DNA from: Spongilla lacustris
Taxonomy: Eukaryota > Porifera > Demospongiae > Spongillida > Spongillidae
Assembly (NCBI GenBank): GCA_949361645.1
Contig: OX442422.1
Coordinates: 8,940,426 to 9,004,425 of the forward strand
Direction: 5' to 3'
DNA: 64,000 nt
Numbering within the stretch: the first letter of the stretch is position 1; each line of letters begins with the position of its first letter. Under the pieces are notes generated by a model. That model did no database searches and was not told where the DNA came from. It saw nothing but the letters and a program-made list of their open reading frames with translations. The position numbers were made by a program, and so were the translations under genes. Of the stretch, positions 34,228 through 46,000 are shown piece after piece.

Positions 34228-34321
34228 GTACCCAGGCCATCTGGTCCCCAGGCCTAATAGTGGTAGAGTGTAGACATAGACTACAAGTCTTTGGGTTGTA
34301 TGTATTGTTATAAAAGTTAAC

Positions 34322-34503
34322 CATTCCCCTCTCCTCCCCTCTTCTCCTCTCCCCCTCCTCCCCTCTTCTTCCCCTCCTCCCCTCTCCTCCTCCTCTCCCC
34401 CTCCTCCCCTCTTCTCCCCCTCCTCCCCTCTCCCCCTCCTCCCCCCTTCTCCCCCTCTCCCCCTCCTCCCCCCTTCTCCCCCTCCTCCCCCTCCCTTTCC
34501 CAA
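34322..34503. repeat. CTCCTCCCC polypyrimidine tract
   Basis: C/T-only low-complexity sequence ahead of copy-A exon 20. The B tract is shorter (55190-55250). Confidence 0.9.
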
Positions 34504-34506
34504 AAG

Positions 34507-34830
34507 GTGTTCACTTCCACTCTTGGTGCTAAGGTGGGGTGTAGGGAGAAGGTGTTGACCTTGGGGGAGGAGCTATTACATGTACCTCATGATGCAGAGA
34601 AGAAGAATGGAACCAGTGATGTGGCGTCAATGTCACATGACATGAGGGACGATCCCTCCCTATCACCTCTCCTCTGTTCCCCTTCCCCCTCCTCCCCACT
34701 CTCCTCTCATAGTGAGTCATCTCATTGGTTGTTGTCTTTATATGGGGTGTTGCTCATTTGTTCTTACCATGTACCGTTAATTCTTTTTAAAGGTGAAGAT
34801 GCATGTACATGTACAAAGAGATCAACTTAG
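34507..34830 (+). pseudogene. Copy-A exon 20 with lost donor; end of unit A
   Basis: It matches B exon 20 (VFTSTLGAKVGCREKVL) until about 34625, where B has TCAAG|GTAACG but A continues TCAATGTCACATGACATG. Without a donor the frame stays open to a stop at 34830, giving an unrelated tail. This marks the right breakpoint of the duplication. A 6-bp CATGTA insertion lies in the exon. Confidence 0.75.
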
Positions 34831-34960
34831 ATCAGTTGGATTGCTCTACAGATGAGAGGTAAAAACTAAAAATGACAACCCTGCACACACTTCACAGACA
34901 TACACACACATACATATGCAAAGAGATTGTGATAACCTGATCAGTGGACTGAGCACACAA

Positions 34961-34966
<6 letters not shown>

Positions 34967-35050
<84 letters not shown>
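34967..35050. repeat. (CA)n microsatellite
   Basis: About 40 CA dinucleotides. Confidence 0.97.
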
Positions 35051-35051
<1 letters not shown>

Positions 35052-35549
35052 CACGGCGGATGCACATAATGATAAGTGGACAAGGCTCGTCTTCTATCTG
35101 CTTCTTCCACCACATGCTACATCATGGCTGTCTGGGGCTCTTTCCGCCTTCATATTGAGTCTCTGGTATTCCAGGTAGCCAGTGGCTTGGTTTGGACAAT
35201 TCTAATGGTTCCCAGTGTGCCCTGTGCCCAGCCATTATTAACTTACATCAGCACGTCCATAGCATCAGCGGGTTCTTCTTATTTCTGCTTAAGTGTACAT
35301 GTACTGAAGGTCTTGCATAGCATCTCTGTTTATTCGTATGAAATGCTACAAGTTTGGCTGCTTGTGCTTTATGGTAATTTGAGACTTTTTTTATTTTATG
35401 TGTAGAATTTTAATTGACATGCATGCACAATTATTAAAGCACATAATGGTTGTCAAAAAAGAGAGGTAATATAGTTTAACTTTTGTTTTGTTTGGGGGCG
35501 GAGGGTGATTTGTGCACACGTCAATGTGTGGGGCTTGTCTCCTACCTAG

Positions 35550-35893
35550 TAACCATGACCACTCCATATCTGGTAACCGTGGCAACACCACACCTCCTTC
35601 AACCCCGTGACATTGGAGTCCTACTTACCACAGCAGCTCCTGTGAGATCTCATTGGAGGGCCATTGGGCACCACCTTGGCTTCACTGAGGGGCAACTGGA
35701 TTCCATGGTTCCCCCAAACCACACCTCTCACCTCAGAGTGCTCCTGATCAGGTGGTTAGAAGGAGCTGGACCTTGTACTGAGGTCTTCATTGGTACTATG
35801 AGGGCTGTGGGGGCGGAGGGATTAGCCAGGCAGGTGGAGATGGATGGCTTCCTAATGTCACCATGGAGAGTGAAGTATGAGACTGCTGTCTGA
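35550..35893 (+). CDS. Death-domain terminal exon
   Basis: Acceptor CTCCTACCTAG; enters phase 1. The peptide reads RDIGVLLTTAAPVRSHWRAI, GHHLGFTEGQLDSM, HLRVLLIRWLEG, VFIGTMRAVGAEGLARQVE, stop TGA 35891-35893. W..IG..LGF...LD.., then L..LL.RWL, then ...AL/MRAVG...LA, is the Death-fold signature. Upstream exons are not identified between 34830 and 35549. It lies in the filler between units A and B. Confidence 0.65.
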
Positions 35894-36795
35894 TGGGACT
35901 GGGGACCTGCAACAAGCTGTTTGTTCGAAACCTATTTGTTTACTTTTGTATTTATGGTGCAGTTGATATCATGCATTGCATGTATTAGTTACAGGTGCAT
36001 CATCTTATACCGTGATGCTTCAGGCCTGCATGGAATAAAGTAAATCATCCCAATTGAAGTGCACTGCAAACTCCAATTAGCCAGGTCCCCAATCAGTCAC
36101 ATACATGACACCTATGTTTATTTCTTTCAATATGAGAAACCTATCTCCTTCATTTGTGTGCCTGTTTCTCTCTCTCTTTCTCCTTTGTAAACATATAATA
36201 ATGTTATAAAGAACATTTGTAGAAATAAATATGGCTTGAGGTTCCCGGATTGTGCATTTTCCCCACCTGGTGCTGGACCCTGCACAGGGGATGGATATGC
36301 TGCCATCGTAAGCACAGCAGGCTCATTCTTAAATTAAACACGTATTAACATAAACCTCCTCATTCATTAGTCATTCAAATTAAAGTGCACATGCAAAACT
36401 CCAACTGGCCAGATCATGTCTCAACCATGAATCCAATCAGTTTCTTGTCATCATGCATGGTTGCGTACATGGTGGTCCCATTGTGCATTGTGCCCCACTG
36501 GTCTGGAACCTGCGCATGCTGGTAATGGTCACGCCTAACTTTAACTTTGTGGGCTATCGTGTCAGCCCATCGTTATGTGCAGAAATGAACTGGTCATTAA
36601 GTGATCTTTTTGTGGGACGTTTCCTGAATGTAATGTTTGCTATGTCCTACATTTTCAAAATTGAGGATGGTTTTAGTGACTAACTATTGTATTTTTGTTC
36701 TCTCTAGCTTGCACCTAAAACGCTTACAGATGTTCTCCTACGTATATCATTGTGAAGCGCTTCGGAGCAGGTAACAAGACACCTAAACCTACCGA
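35894..36795. other. Non-coding, with a diverged direct duplication
   Basis: Around 36060-36310 and 36380-36530 share order and motifs (AGTGCAC...CAAACTCCAA, then ATTGTGCATT...CCCACCTGGT...CCTGC). No exon supported. Confidence 0.4.
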
Positions 36796-38700
36796 CAGTG
36801 CCGGATTAAGGGTCACTGGGGCCCCTGGACTAGTTATTTTGAAAGGCCCCCCCCCACCCTGTTTTGAGTTTCAATCGTTGCGCATGGAATTAAATATACT
36901 AAATTAAGTGATTAGTACTATTGTATAAGAAGTACAAGTTGTACAAAAAGGATTTAAAATTTTACAACTTTTCGACACTTTGCAGCCACAAATTTTTCAA
37001 TAATGTCTTCAAATTCAATCTGCTGTAGCACCTCAGACTCAATTGCCATGAGTGATAGCCAGTTAAGTCTGTCTTGATGCATGCATGTTCTTTTCTCATT
37101 TTTGGCTTGGAGAACGATCTCTCTCCTGATGCATTGGTTGCCATCAAACTCAAGTACATTTGATAAGCAATTTCAACGTTTGGAAAGGTTGATTGGAGAC
37201 AATGCATGGTTAAAAATAATACTGTACAAATTAATAGCTGTACATGTCGGCATTTCCTTGTCTGAATTCAAATGTTCGATAAAACACGAAAAGTGTTTGA
37301 ACTCTTGTAGAAAGCTGAGCTCCAAGTCATTAGGATAACATTGGAGCCGCTTTTTCTATTTCGTCTGCTCCCATGCTTCGAAATTCTGTAATAAATCCTA
37401 AGTGCTTGTACACCACATCATATGCCTGTGTGCGTAACGTCAAGGCCTGTGACAGTTTATCCAATATTGGAAGGAACACTTCGATGCGAAACTTATCATG
37501 CTGATGAAGCACCAATCCGTTAGATTCATCACCGAATTGCGTTTTTGGTTTCCTTATTCTTTTTTCGGCATCCTTATATTTAGCACTTGGATCCTTTTGT
37601 TTCGCACGCATCTCAATAGCATCAAAGTTCCCTCTAAGTTCTGACACGAAGTCCTGGAGTGACTGTAGCAGTTTGACAGCTTTTCCTAGCTCAATTTCAG
37701 CACTTTGAAGAGCCATGCTAACTCTGTTGAACCTTTCCAAAATGATGTTCCAAAATACAGCCATGAAAACTGTGTCCAGGTAAGATAATGAAATATGAAG
37801 GTCGTTAGCTTCTTGTTGGGTATCTGCTCGCTGATCAGGATCTTGCACAATATGTAGAAGAGCAGCTCGAATATTATCGTATCCTTCTGACAGTGCTTTA
37901 GTAGCTTCAGCACGAGCTGACCATGGCGTATCGGACAAACACTTGAGCACTCTTTTTTCCCCTTCAAGATATTGTACAAGTAATTCAAGTATCCCCCATC
38001 TGCTTGTACTAGCACTAAAAAAGGTAAACAGTTTCTGAACCAAGCTGAAGAAATTTGTTGCTTCCACACAAGATTCAACAGCGCAAACACCTATTAAATT
38101 TAGTGACTGTGCAGCACAAGGCACGTACAATGCCAACGGATTATATCACATAGTTTAGTTTGCATACCATTATATTTCCCAGACATGTTTGCTGAATTAT
38201 CATAGGTCTGTCTGCGCATGTACATAATATCTATACTATGTTTTTCAAGAAACTGCACTGCTGTAGTGGCAAGGAATTCACCTGTATGACTTTGGATAGG
38301 TAAAAAAAGAAGAAAACACTCTTGTATGTTGTGCGACTGCTTATTTACATATCATATACTATAACCGTAAGCTGGTCTACATGATAACACAGTGCTGCCC
38401 ATGATTTCAATAAACTCTTCGCATATTGTTGATGACAAATATGACGGCCTACCTTTACCTTTGTTTCCATAGGTTTCAATGTGGTTTCTAAGAAATGGGT
38501 CAAATTTGCTTATCAGCTCAAGTACACTGAGGTAGATTCCATTGTGTGGTGAGTTAAGGATTTCATTATCTCCTCGAAACGGCAAACCACGTTCTGATAA
38601 AAATTTAATGACAGCAACCACACGTTTTAGAATATATGCCAGTATCTCTTCTCAGCTTCTAATTGTTTCCCAATTTCACAATCTATTCTTCCGCACACTT
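36796..38700 (-). mobile_element. hAT element of ZMYM1-like type, decayed
   Basis: The end CAGTGCCGGATTAAGGGTCA at 36796 is hAT-like. It encodes the transposase remnant on the minus strand. The opposite end was not found; it was probably lost at the junction with unit B. Confidence 0.7.
36962..38621 (-). pseudogene. ZMYM1-like hAT transposase, frameshifted
   Basis: Pieces in order along the minus strand: 38621-38352 (FLSERGLPFRGDNEILNSPH, PSYLSSTICEEFIEIMG), about 38290-38137 (QTYDNSANMSGKYNGMQ), 38136-37330 (CAAQSLNLIG, FFSASTSRWGIL, LSDTPWSARAEATKAL) and 37207-36962 (NASGERSFSKPKMRKEH, the dimerisation end). These are hallmarks of the hAT transposase group that gave rise to ZMYM1-type genes. 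At least one frameshift or stop separates each pair, so it is inactive. Confidence 0.8.
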
Positions 38701-38971
38701 GTCTCTGACTTGAGTATGCTACTTGAGCGCTATAGTGTGCGCAGCGCTATTTATCATGCTGCGTTCATGATTACGTCGATACGCTCGTTTAAACACGGGC
38801 CATTTTTTTTTTGGTGGGGGCGGAGGGGGGGGGGGGGATATCTCGCGGTATTCTACGGTATTATCTCTGGTAAAATACATACATAGACATCGAAAAAATG
38901 AATTGAATTCAATGCTGCACGGGGATTTTATGGCATTGATGAATCGCCGGCACATATTCATATTACAGTAC

Positions 38972-39131
38972 AGCCGCGGCAGACAGTTACGATTTCTGAG
39001 CAGTAGGCTGTGATCTGTCCTATAAGGGTCGTCTGTCGGTCGGTGGCGTACGTCTCATGCAGAACGCTTACTACATGGTAAATACAGCGTCTGGTCAGAT
39101 TAGGTAGTTTGGCGGAGACCGATGCAGACAT
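38972..39131 (-). pseudogene. Severed 5' stub of the SWAP-70-like gene
   Basis: From ATG 39131 it repeats the first 53 codons of the gene at 5817 with several changes (MSASVSAKLPNLTRRC). Similarity stops abruptly at CAGCCGCGGCAG, so this is the left breakpoint of duplication unit B. No downstream exon is present. Confidence 0.9.
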
Positions 39132-39619
39132 CTTCGCCGCGCAAGCAGCAGTTTCTTTGGTCTGTGTACAGCCCCACCCCTACTTAGTGTTCGCTGTTAA
39201 TTACACTGTTTACACATACCGCTCAACGCCGTACATTTACATGTAATTGACGCACAAGTTTGATTATTTTAGTGGCAGTGCAGACACTCGCGGATCGGCC
39301 GGGAGAGAGATTACTGGTTTTATTGTCGGTTGTTTTCACCAGAGATAATATTCATGTTTTCACATAGTGCATGCACTTATGATTAGTCTTTGTATAGGAC
39401 CTAAAGACCGTAGGGTTATTAATCTGTGTTACGACTAGTACGTACTGAGGTCTGCCCCGTTTATGGGCCGTTAACCACGTTTTGACGCAACGCAATTTGG
39501 TCCGTTCCGTAAGGTTATTAATCTATGGTTCAACTTCAATATGCACCCATTGCTGGGGGGGTAGGCGGGGCGGGAGCGGCGGTGGCAATTGCTTGTCAGA
39601 GGGGCGTTAATTCCTACGA
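39132..39619. promoter_or_regulatory. Putative promoter of the intact spectrin-repeat gene (copy B)
   Basis: Duplicate of 5818-6267, with small indels. It now drives the plus-strand gene on one side and only a stub on the other. Function inferred. Confidence 0.4.
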
Positions 39620-39661
39620 ATGAGACCTCCAGCCGATCCGAAGCTATGCTGGGACGGGGTT
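39620..39661 (+). CDS. Candidate start exon of spectrin-repeat gene, copy B
   Basis: ATG opens MRPPADPKLCWDG, identical in translation to 6268 in A with two silent differences. The donor is weak and the link to exon 1 is unproven. Confidence 0.3.
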
Positions 39662-39837
39662 ACCTGGTACAAAAAAAAGTATACATGTATTTTTTAAAAG
39701 TCCAGAAAATTTACACATTTACACATTTACAAATAGCCGACCGGAAATGCAAACCAGTAATAACTTTTATATTGCGCGGCTAAACAAGGAACTCATGGCC
39801 CAAGTTGAAGGTGAAAAAGGGCGTTGCGAGTGTGTGA

Positions 39838-40074
39838 TTCTGTGCGTGCCAGTGTATATTAAGCTTCGACTCGTTCGGAACGAGCGTTCCTATTAAAGCC
39901 GCTCTCTTTAATGCATGCCGTGCAGTGGACCATGGAGATGACGTAAAGAAGGAAGCAGAGCTTGCCGCCAAACCCTCCAACGGCGATGTGGCTTTGCAGT
40001 ATTCTTTTCCTGTTCCCGACATCCGTGACTGCGACAGCTTGGCAGAAACCAGAAAGGCCATTGATCAGCTACAG
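39838..40074 (+). CDS. Spectrin gene exon 1 (5' edge uncertain)
   Basis: Open after TGA 39835-39837; VPIKAALFNACRAVDHGDDV; donor CTACAG|GTAAAG; phase 0 out. Confidence 0.6.
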
Positions 40075-43000
40075 GTAAAGATGCGGCGATAACCTTCTGC
40101 CCACTTCTGCAGATGGCATTGTGCGCATTATCACGTGCGATGGGCCCCACTCAGGCGGGGCAAGTCGTGCTTCTCTCATTGCCCCGTATGACATTGCACG
40201 CATGCCCTGTGTAACTAGTACACGTGGCCAGTTAATATTTGGTGTGGAATGCCAATAGCGTGTCCGTGACGGTAACGTTAGCTTCTCTTCACTTTTAGCT
40301 AGTCATTCATGACTTCACGAAGCGGTACTCTGCGCTGGGCGAGGGGGTGGAGTCAGTAGCGCGGACCGCCCACAGCCTCAAGACAACACAGGACAAGCTC
40401 TTCGGAACGCTACTTGCTTTCGAGGAAGTCGAACTAACACAGCTGGTGTCCTCTTTGGATGAGGTGGAGAAACCGCAGGATGGTGATTTGTTTCAGTTTC
40501 AAATCACACAAGTTCAGGTGTGTGATGTGTGTGTGTGTGCTGTGAGTGAGTGAGACGCATATGCACATGTACCATGTACACACACCTACATGTACTGTTG
40601 TGTGTGCATGCACGTGTCCATCATGGTGTATCACTGGGTAGAAGGGGAGGGGTGGGGGTGGGGGGGGGGAGAATATGGAAATAGGACTGTCCAGATAGTT
40701 ATAATTTGTGTGTGTGTGTACTGTTTTTTTGTACCAGGAAGTGTGTTTGTTGTTGTGTATGGTAACTGACTATCCTGCATCAATAACTGGCTGCAGTGTT
40801 TGTTGTTGGTGCGGGAATGGTTACAAATGTTTGCAATTTGACAGTTTTTTTAATTACAAATATGTGTGGAAGGTAATAGTCCAATGATTGGTGTGTGCCT
40901 TCATCACTTCTAGACCACCTGTGAGCATTTGGCTGGCTTGAAGGATGACCTGGTGTGCATCCTCACGTCACCACACCCACTACCTATCCCCAGCATTGGG
41001 CCGTCTGTGGACAGTGGAGCATGTGAGCACCTAACTAACCCTTTGTATGTTATTATTTACAATAAATAATTTAATATGTGCAAAACAAACAAAAAAAAAA
41101 AACACAATTATTCTTGTTATGAACTGTTATTAACTGTGGCTCCGCCCCAGCCATAGGCTTGTGCATGTTCAAATTGTATTCATATTCAGAACAGTAGCTG
41201 GTTCATTATTACCTTACTACATGTGTGTATCTGTCACCTGCTTGACAAAATGAAGGTAATTATTTATTTTTGACCTAAGCACGAGGTAGTAGGAGTGGGC
41301 AGGTCACCAAGGATGGCTGTGAGCAAACCAAAGGTGCAGTTTGCTTACCTCAACCTAGAACATGTCCATTTTTAGAATAAAAGGAATTTAGAATAAAAGG
41401 AATTTATGATAAGCATTCAAATCATTTACATTGTAACTTGTGCATTTAGGGCATTGTGTCTGCACACATGCGTGTACTTTGAAACATCATGTATCCATTT
41501 ACATAAACATTACGAATTTTATGAATTGCATTATCGTCGCTTTTGCAGTTCCCCTCCCTCCCCCATGTACCTTCCACCACCTCTGTACCTGCAGAATATC
41601 CTAACATACTCATGCTCCCTCCTCCTCCTCCTCACCCTTCCCCTCCTCCCTCCCCTTACCTCAACATTTGCATTGTTTCCTCCTATCACCCATCTATCTC
41701 CTCTATCTCTCTTCACGCCCTACCTCCCTCAGCCCCAGACCCCTCCCAGGCTGAACACCAGCAGCATCAGAAGGCGCTATGTGACAGGGCGGACATGTTG
41801 CTCCTCCAGTGCCAGGGACTGCTGGACGAGTACACCCAGCTGAGGCAGTCCCTCCTGGACCAGTTACAGTACAAGAAGGACAAGTCCTTCAGCGACCTGG
41901 AGGACTTAGAGAGCTGGCTACGTGGGGTCTACACTCTGCTGTGCCTGGAGCCCAGCAAGCTGTGGACCTCTGCCAGTGCCCTGTCGCCATGGCACCAACC
42001 CCGGCACGAATCCACCGATGCCCCCCAGGGGGGGTCTTTGTACGAGCCCCCCTCGGCCCTCAGCCAGCCGTCAGACGACAGCCTGTTTGAGGACACAGAC
42101 GTGTCCCCCGCAGTGGGTGCGGTTTTGGACAGGTCGGTGAACCCATCTCTGGATGACTCCCAGTACATGATGGAGGTGGACCACATGGTGATTAGCAGTC
42201 CCAGTGATGATGGGGATGGGGAGGAGGAGAGGGCCTCCAATGTGGATGACCGCAGCACTGTGTGTGGGTCAGAGGGACAGGTCGTGCCTCCGCTATCCCT
42301 CGCTGATGAATTCAGGGATGTGGGGTTTGAGCTGTCTCCTCCACCTCATTCGGAGGAGGGAGGTGGCTTTGATGCCTCGCCAATTGATCTGGTGGAGTTG
42401 TCACCTGATGTGCGGGTAGAATCACATGATGTTGAGGGAATGTCACAAGAAGAATCACCTGACTTGTCACAAGAAGCATCATCCGACTTGACAGGTCTGT
42501 CACAGGGGACGTCACCTGACCTCATGGGAGGGTCACTGAAAGCATCACCTGACAGTGCATCGTATGGGGCATCACCTGACTTAAAGAGTGCTCCTGGGGT
42601 TAAAAGAGAATTGGGAAGAGCATCTCCTGAACAGCCATTTTATCTAGTCCTGCAGGTGGGTGATTCAAGAACTTCACATGACCCCCCGAATATGTCATGT
42701 GATACCCCTCTCATCATTACATCACACGAGGATGGTGTTAATGGAACGCTGGCTCATACTGTCTCTGCCAAAAACTTAACATTTGTCCGTTTGAAGCATT
42801 CCAATGATTGTGAAGTCGAAAAATTTGGTAACGGTGGTGATTCTGGACAGATGTCACATGATCTGGAAGCTGTGTTGAACAAACTCAAGGTTAGTGTTAC
42901 CATGGTGATGGGTGGTGCATGGATGTGTGGGTGGGGTATGGGAGGTGTGTGGGTGGTGTGTGAGTACCACACACATATTATGATGAACATGTACACAGAA

Positions 43001-46000
43001 CAGAGGGGCAGAGACGAGATTGGTATAAGTACGTAACTCATGACAGAATGGAATAGGGCCTGTAAGATGGGATAGGGCCAGTAAGATGGAATGGGGCCAG
43101 TAAGATGGAATGGGGCCAGTAAGATGGAATGGGGCCAGTAAGATGGAATGGGGCCAGTAATATGGAATAGGGCCAGTAAGATGGAATGGGGCCAGTAAGA
43201 TGGAATGGGGCCAGTAAGATGGAATGGGGCCAGTAAGATGGAATGGGGCCAGTAAGATGGAATAGGGCCAGTAAGATGGAATAGGGCCAGTAAGATGGAA
43301 TAGGGAGTGAATGGTTAAGTATTAATATCATGCACGCATACACTCTTGTCCATACCTTACCAGGAGGCTTTTGAAGAGCTGGGGGAGAAGTCCAATCGCT
43401 CCAAGGCCACCATTGCCAATGTCTTCCACCACATGAGCCGCGCTTTGAAGGACGAGAAAGAACGCACCCAGCTTAGGAAGCGGCTGGAGTCCCTCACGGA
43501 GGCCCTGGACCCCCTGAGGGAGAGGGTGACCCACCGCATAGCGCAGCTCAAGTTTGAGAAGATACAGAAGGTGGGGTCAGCTGTTGCCATGGTGACGTGC
43601 ACGTGTGACCATGGATAAACATAAAGGCTGGTTATGCGCTGTATGTGTACATCTAATGATGGTGTACATGTGGGTTCCCTTAACTGGTGGAGTTATTATA
43701 TAGCCTGTTATCATACAGGGTTATGGTTAGGTGTACATGCACTGTAGTTACCTTGGCAACAAAAATGACAAATTATGGGAGGGGCATCCCATTTTAGAAA
43801 TAGCAGTGAAGAAAGAAAATGTGGGGAGATATGAGTCATGCTAATGTATTGGTGCATTGCATGCATTGTATTACTACATGTGCTGTATGGGGCCCAGGGG
43901 TGTAGTCATTATGCCTGCCTTACCAAACAGGCTATACTGGATGAGCTGGTCGAGGCTGAACGTGACCTTGACTCTCAGCCAACCACCAACCAGGCATGTG
44001 AGGTCATCCAACAGAACCTCTCCGACTTAAAGGTAACCATGGAAGCAACATGTGTGTGTTATTAGTAATTTCATAATACATACAAGTATTTGTTGATGTA
44101 TTAACTGTTGTGTGTACAAACTTTACATGTTTGAAAAGGAAACAGTAACCATGTGTGCTTTTCCTAAGTACTCCAACCCTCCTCCCCATACCTTTTAATC
44201 TCTTCTCCCTCCTCCCCATACCTTATAGTCTCTTCTCTCTCATTCCCATACCATATAGTCCCTTCTTCCTCCTCCCCATGTCTTATGGTCCCTTTCTCCT
44301 CCCCATCCCTTATAATCCCTTCTCCCTCCTCCCCATACCTAATAGTTCCTTCTCCCTCCTCCCCATACCTAATAGTTCCTTCTCCCTCCTCCCCATACTT
44401 ATAGTCTCTTCTCCCTCCTCCCCATACCTTTGCTCCAACAGGAGTTCTTCACTACTCCTGAACACTTCCGTGCCCAAGTGGAGGAACAGCTGAAGGAAAT
44501 GGAGGCTCTCGTGGGACAGCTGCTTTCCTATGGTAGGGAGGATGCCTCCCTGCTTGACCACACCCTCCAGCAACTGAAGAACACCTGTCATGTGATCTGT
44601 TCAAGGGTAGGTGGAGCTGTCATGTGATCTGTTCAAGGGTAGGTGGAGCCGTCATGTGATCTGTTCAAGGGTAGGTGGAGCTGTCATGTGACCTTATTGA
44701 TGTTTGGATGGGGTGCTGTGTTAAAAGTTGGCAGAGCTAAAATGTGTGCTAAAGTCTAGATGTAGTCAAAACAGGTGTGTTGTTCACAGGTTGAAAAGCA
44801 TGCTGCTGTGGTTGACCACTAACTTTATTTGTGGTGATGGAATTATGAAATGGGGGGATTGATGTACATGTATGTAAGTGAGTGTGGTGTCTTTGTGTGG
44901 CTGGATCCAAGATTGTCCTCAGAAGAAGAGGGAGGGAGAGGTCTGACCCCCTCACGTGTGAGGTCTGACCTCCTCACGTGTGAGGTCTGACCCCCTCACG
45001 TGTGAGGACTGACCCCCTCACGTGTGAGGACTGACCCCCCTCACGTGTGAGGACTGACCCCCTCACGTGTGAGGACTGACCCCCTCACGTGTGAGAACTG
45101 ACCCCCTTACGTGTGAGGACTGACCCCCCTCACGTGTGAGGTCTGACCCCTTCACGTGTGAGGACTGACCCCCTCACGTGTGAGGACTGACCCCCCTCAT
45201 GTGTGAGGACTGACCCCCTCACGTGTGAGGACTGACCCCCCTCTCGTGTGAGGTCTGACCCCCTCACGTGTGAGGACTGACCCCCCTCATGTGTGAGGAC
45301 TGACCCCCCTCACGTGTGAGGACTGACCCCCACACGTGTGAGGACTGACCCCCCTCATGTGTGAGGACTGACCCCCTCACGTGTGAGGACTGACCCCCTC
45401 ACGTGTGAGGACTGACCCCCTCATGTGTGAGGACTGACCCCCTCACGTGTGAGGACTGACCCCACTCACGTGTGAGGTCTGACCCCCACACATGTGAGGT
45501 CTCTTACACATTGTGTTTGCGCCCCAGACCTTAACAATAGCAGTAGTATTAGGGGTAGCAGGTGGCCTTACTGAGGGTAGCAGGTGGCCTTACTGAAGAT
45601 GGCCTTACTGAGGGTAGCAGGTGGCCTTACTGAGGGTAGCAGGTGGCCTTACTGAGGGTAGCAGGTTGGCCTTACTGAAGATGGCCTTACTGAGGGTAGG
45701 AGGTTGGCCTTACTGGTTGAAAGGAGATGGATTACCGTACAATCCCCGCTTCTCTATTCCCTCTGTATCCCTCCTCCCCTCACCTACCCTGCTTTCTCTC
45801 TCCCTCACAGGCAGGGGAGCAGATGGTTTTCCTTGAACTGTGTACAGCACAGTGGGCAGAGTTCCACCATTGCTACAGTTGCCTTGGCGACTGGCTGGCC
45901 CAGGCCAAAGAGAAGGTTGGACGTGAAACCTATGGGTCCACTTTGGAAGAGGTGGCTTCATTTGGAGCTGTTCTGGAGGTGAGAAGATAAATCTATGGAA

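Larger units (their letters stand above)
6490..34625 (+). pseudogene. Spectrin-repeat gene, truncated duplicate (unit A)
   Basis: Eighteen exons match exons 1-10 and 13-20 of the intact copy at 39838-61917: 6490-6726, 6962-7137 plus 8556-8598, 9000-9108, 17864-18399, 18932-19138, 19489-19590, 20014-20178, 20948-21115, 21340-21669, 22214-22576, 23020-23361, 23820-23952, 31826-32064, 32508-32685, 32748-32899, 33451-33774, 33910-34227 and 34507-34625. Lengths and phases equal the B exons except exon 4 (621 bp shorter, in frame). Exons 11 and 12 (645 bp of coding, also in frame) are gone with their intron. A 1.4-kb hAT element splits exon 2 and brings stops, and exon 20 has lost its donor. Divergence from B is low by eye (two differences in the 207 bp of exon 5), so the copy is young. 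A protein starting downstream of exon 2 is not excluded. Confidence 0.75.

Noticed and set aside
34507..34830. Functional alternative C-terminus of copy A
   Set aside because: The extension after 34625 is low-complexity intronic or junk sequence following a lost donor; no support beyond being open.
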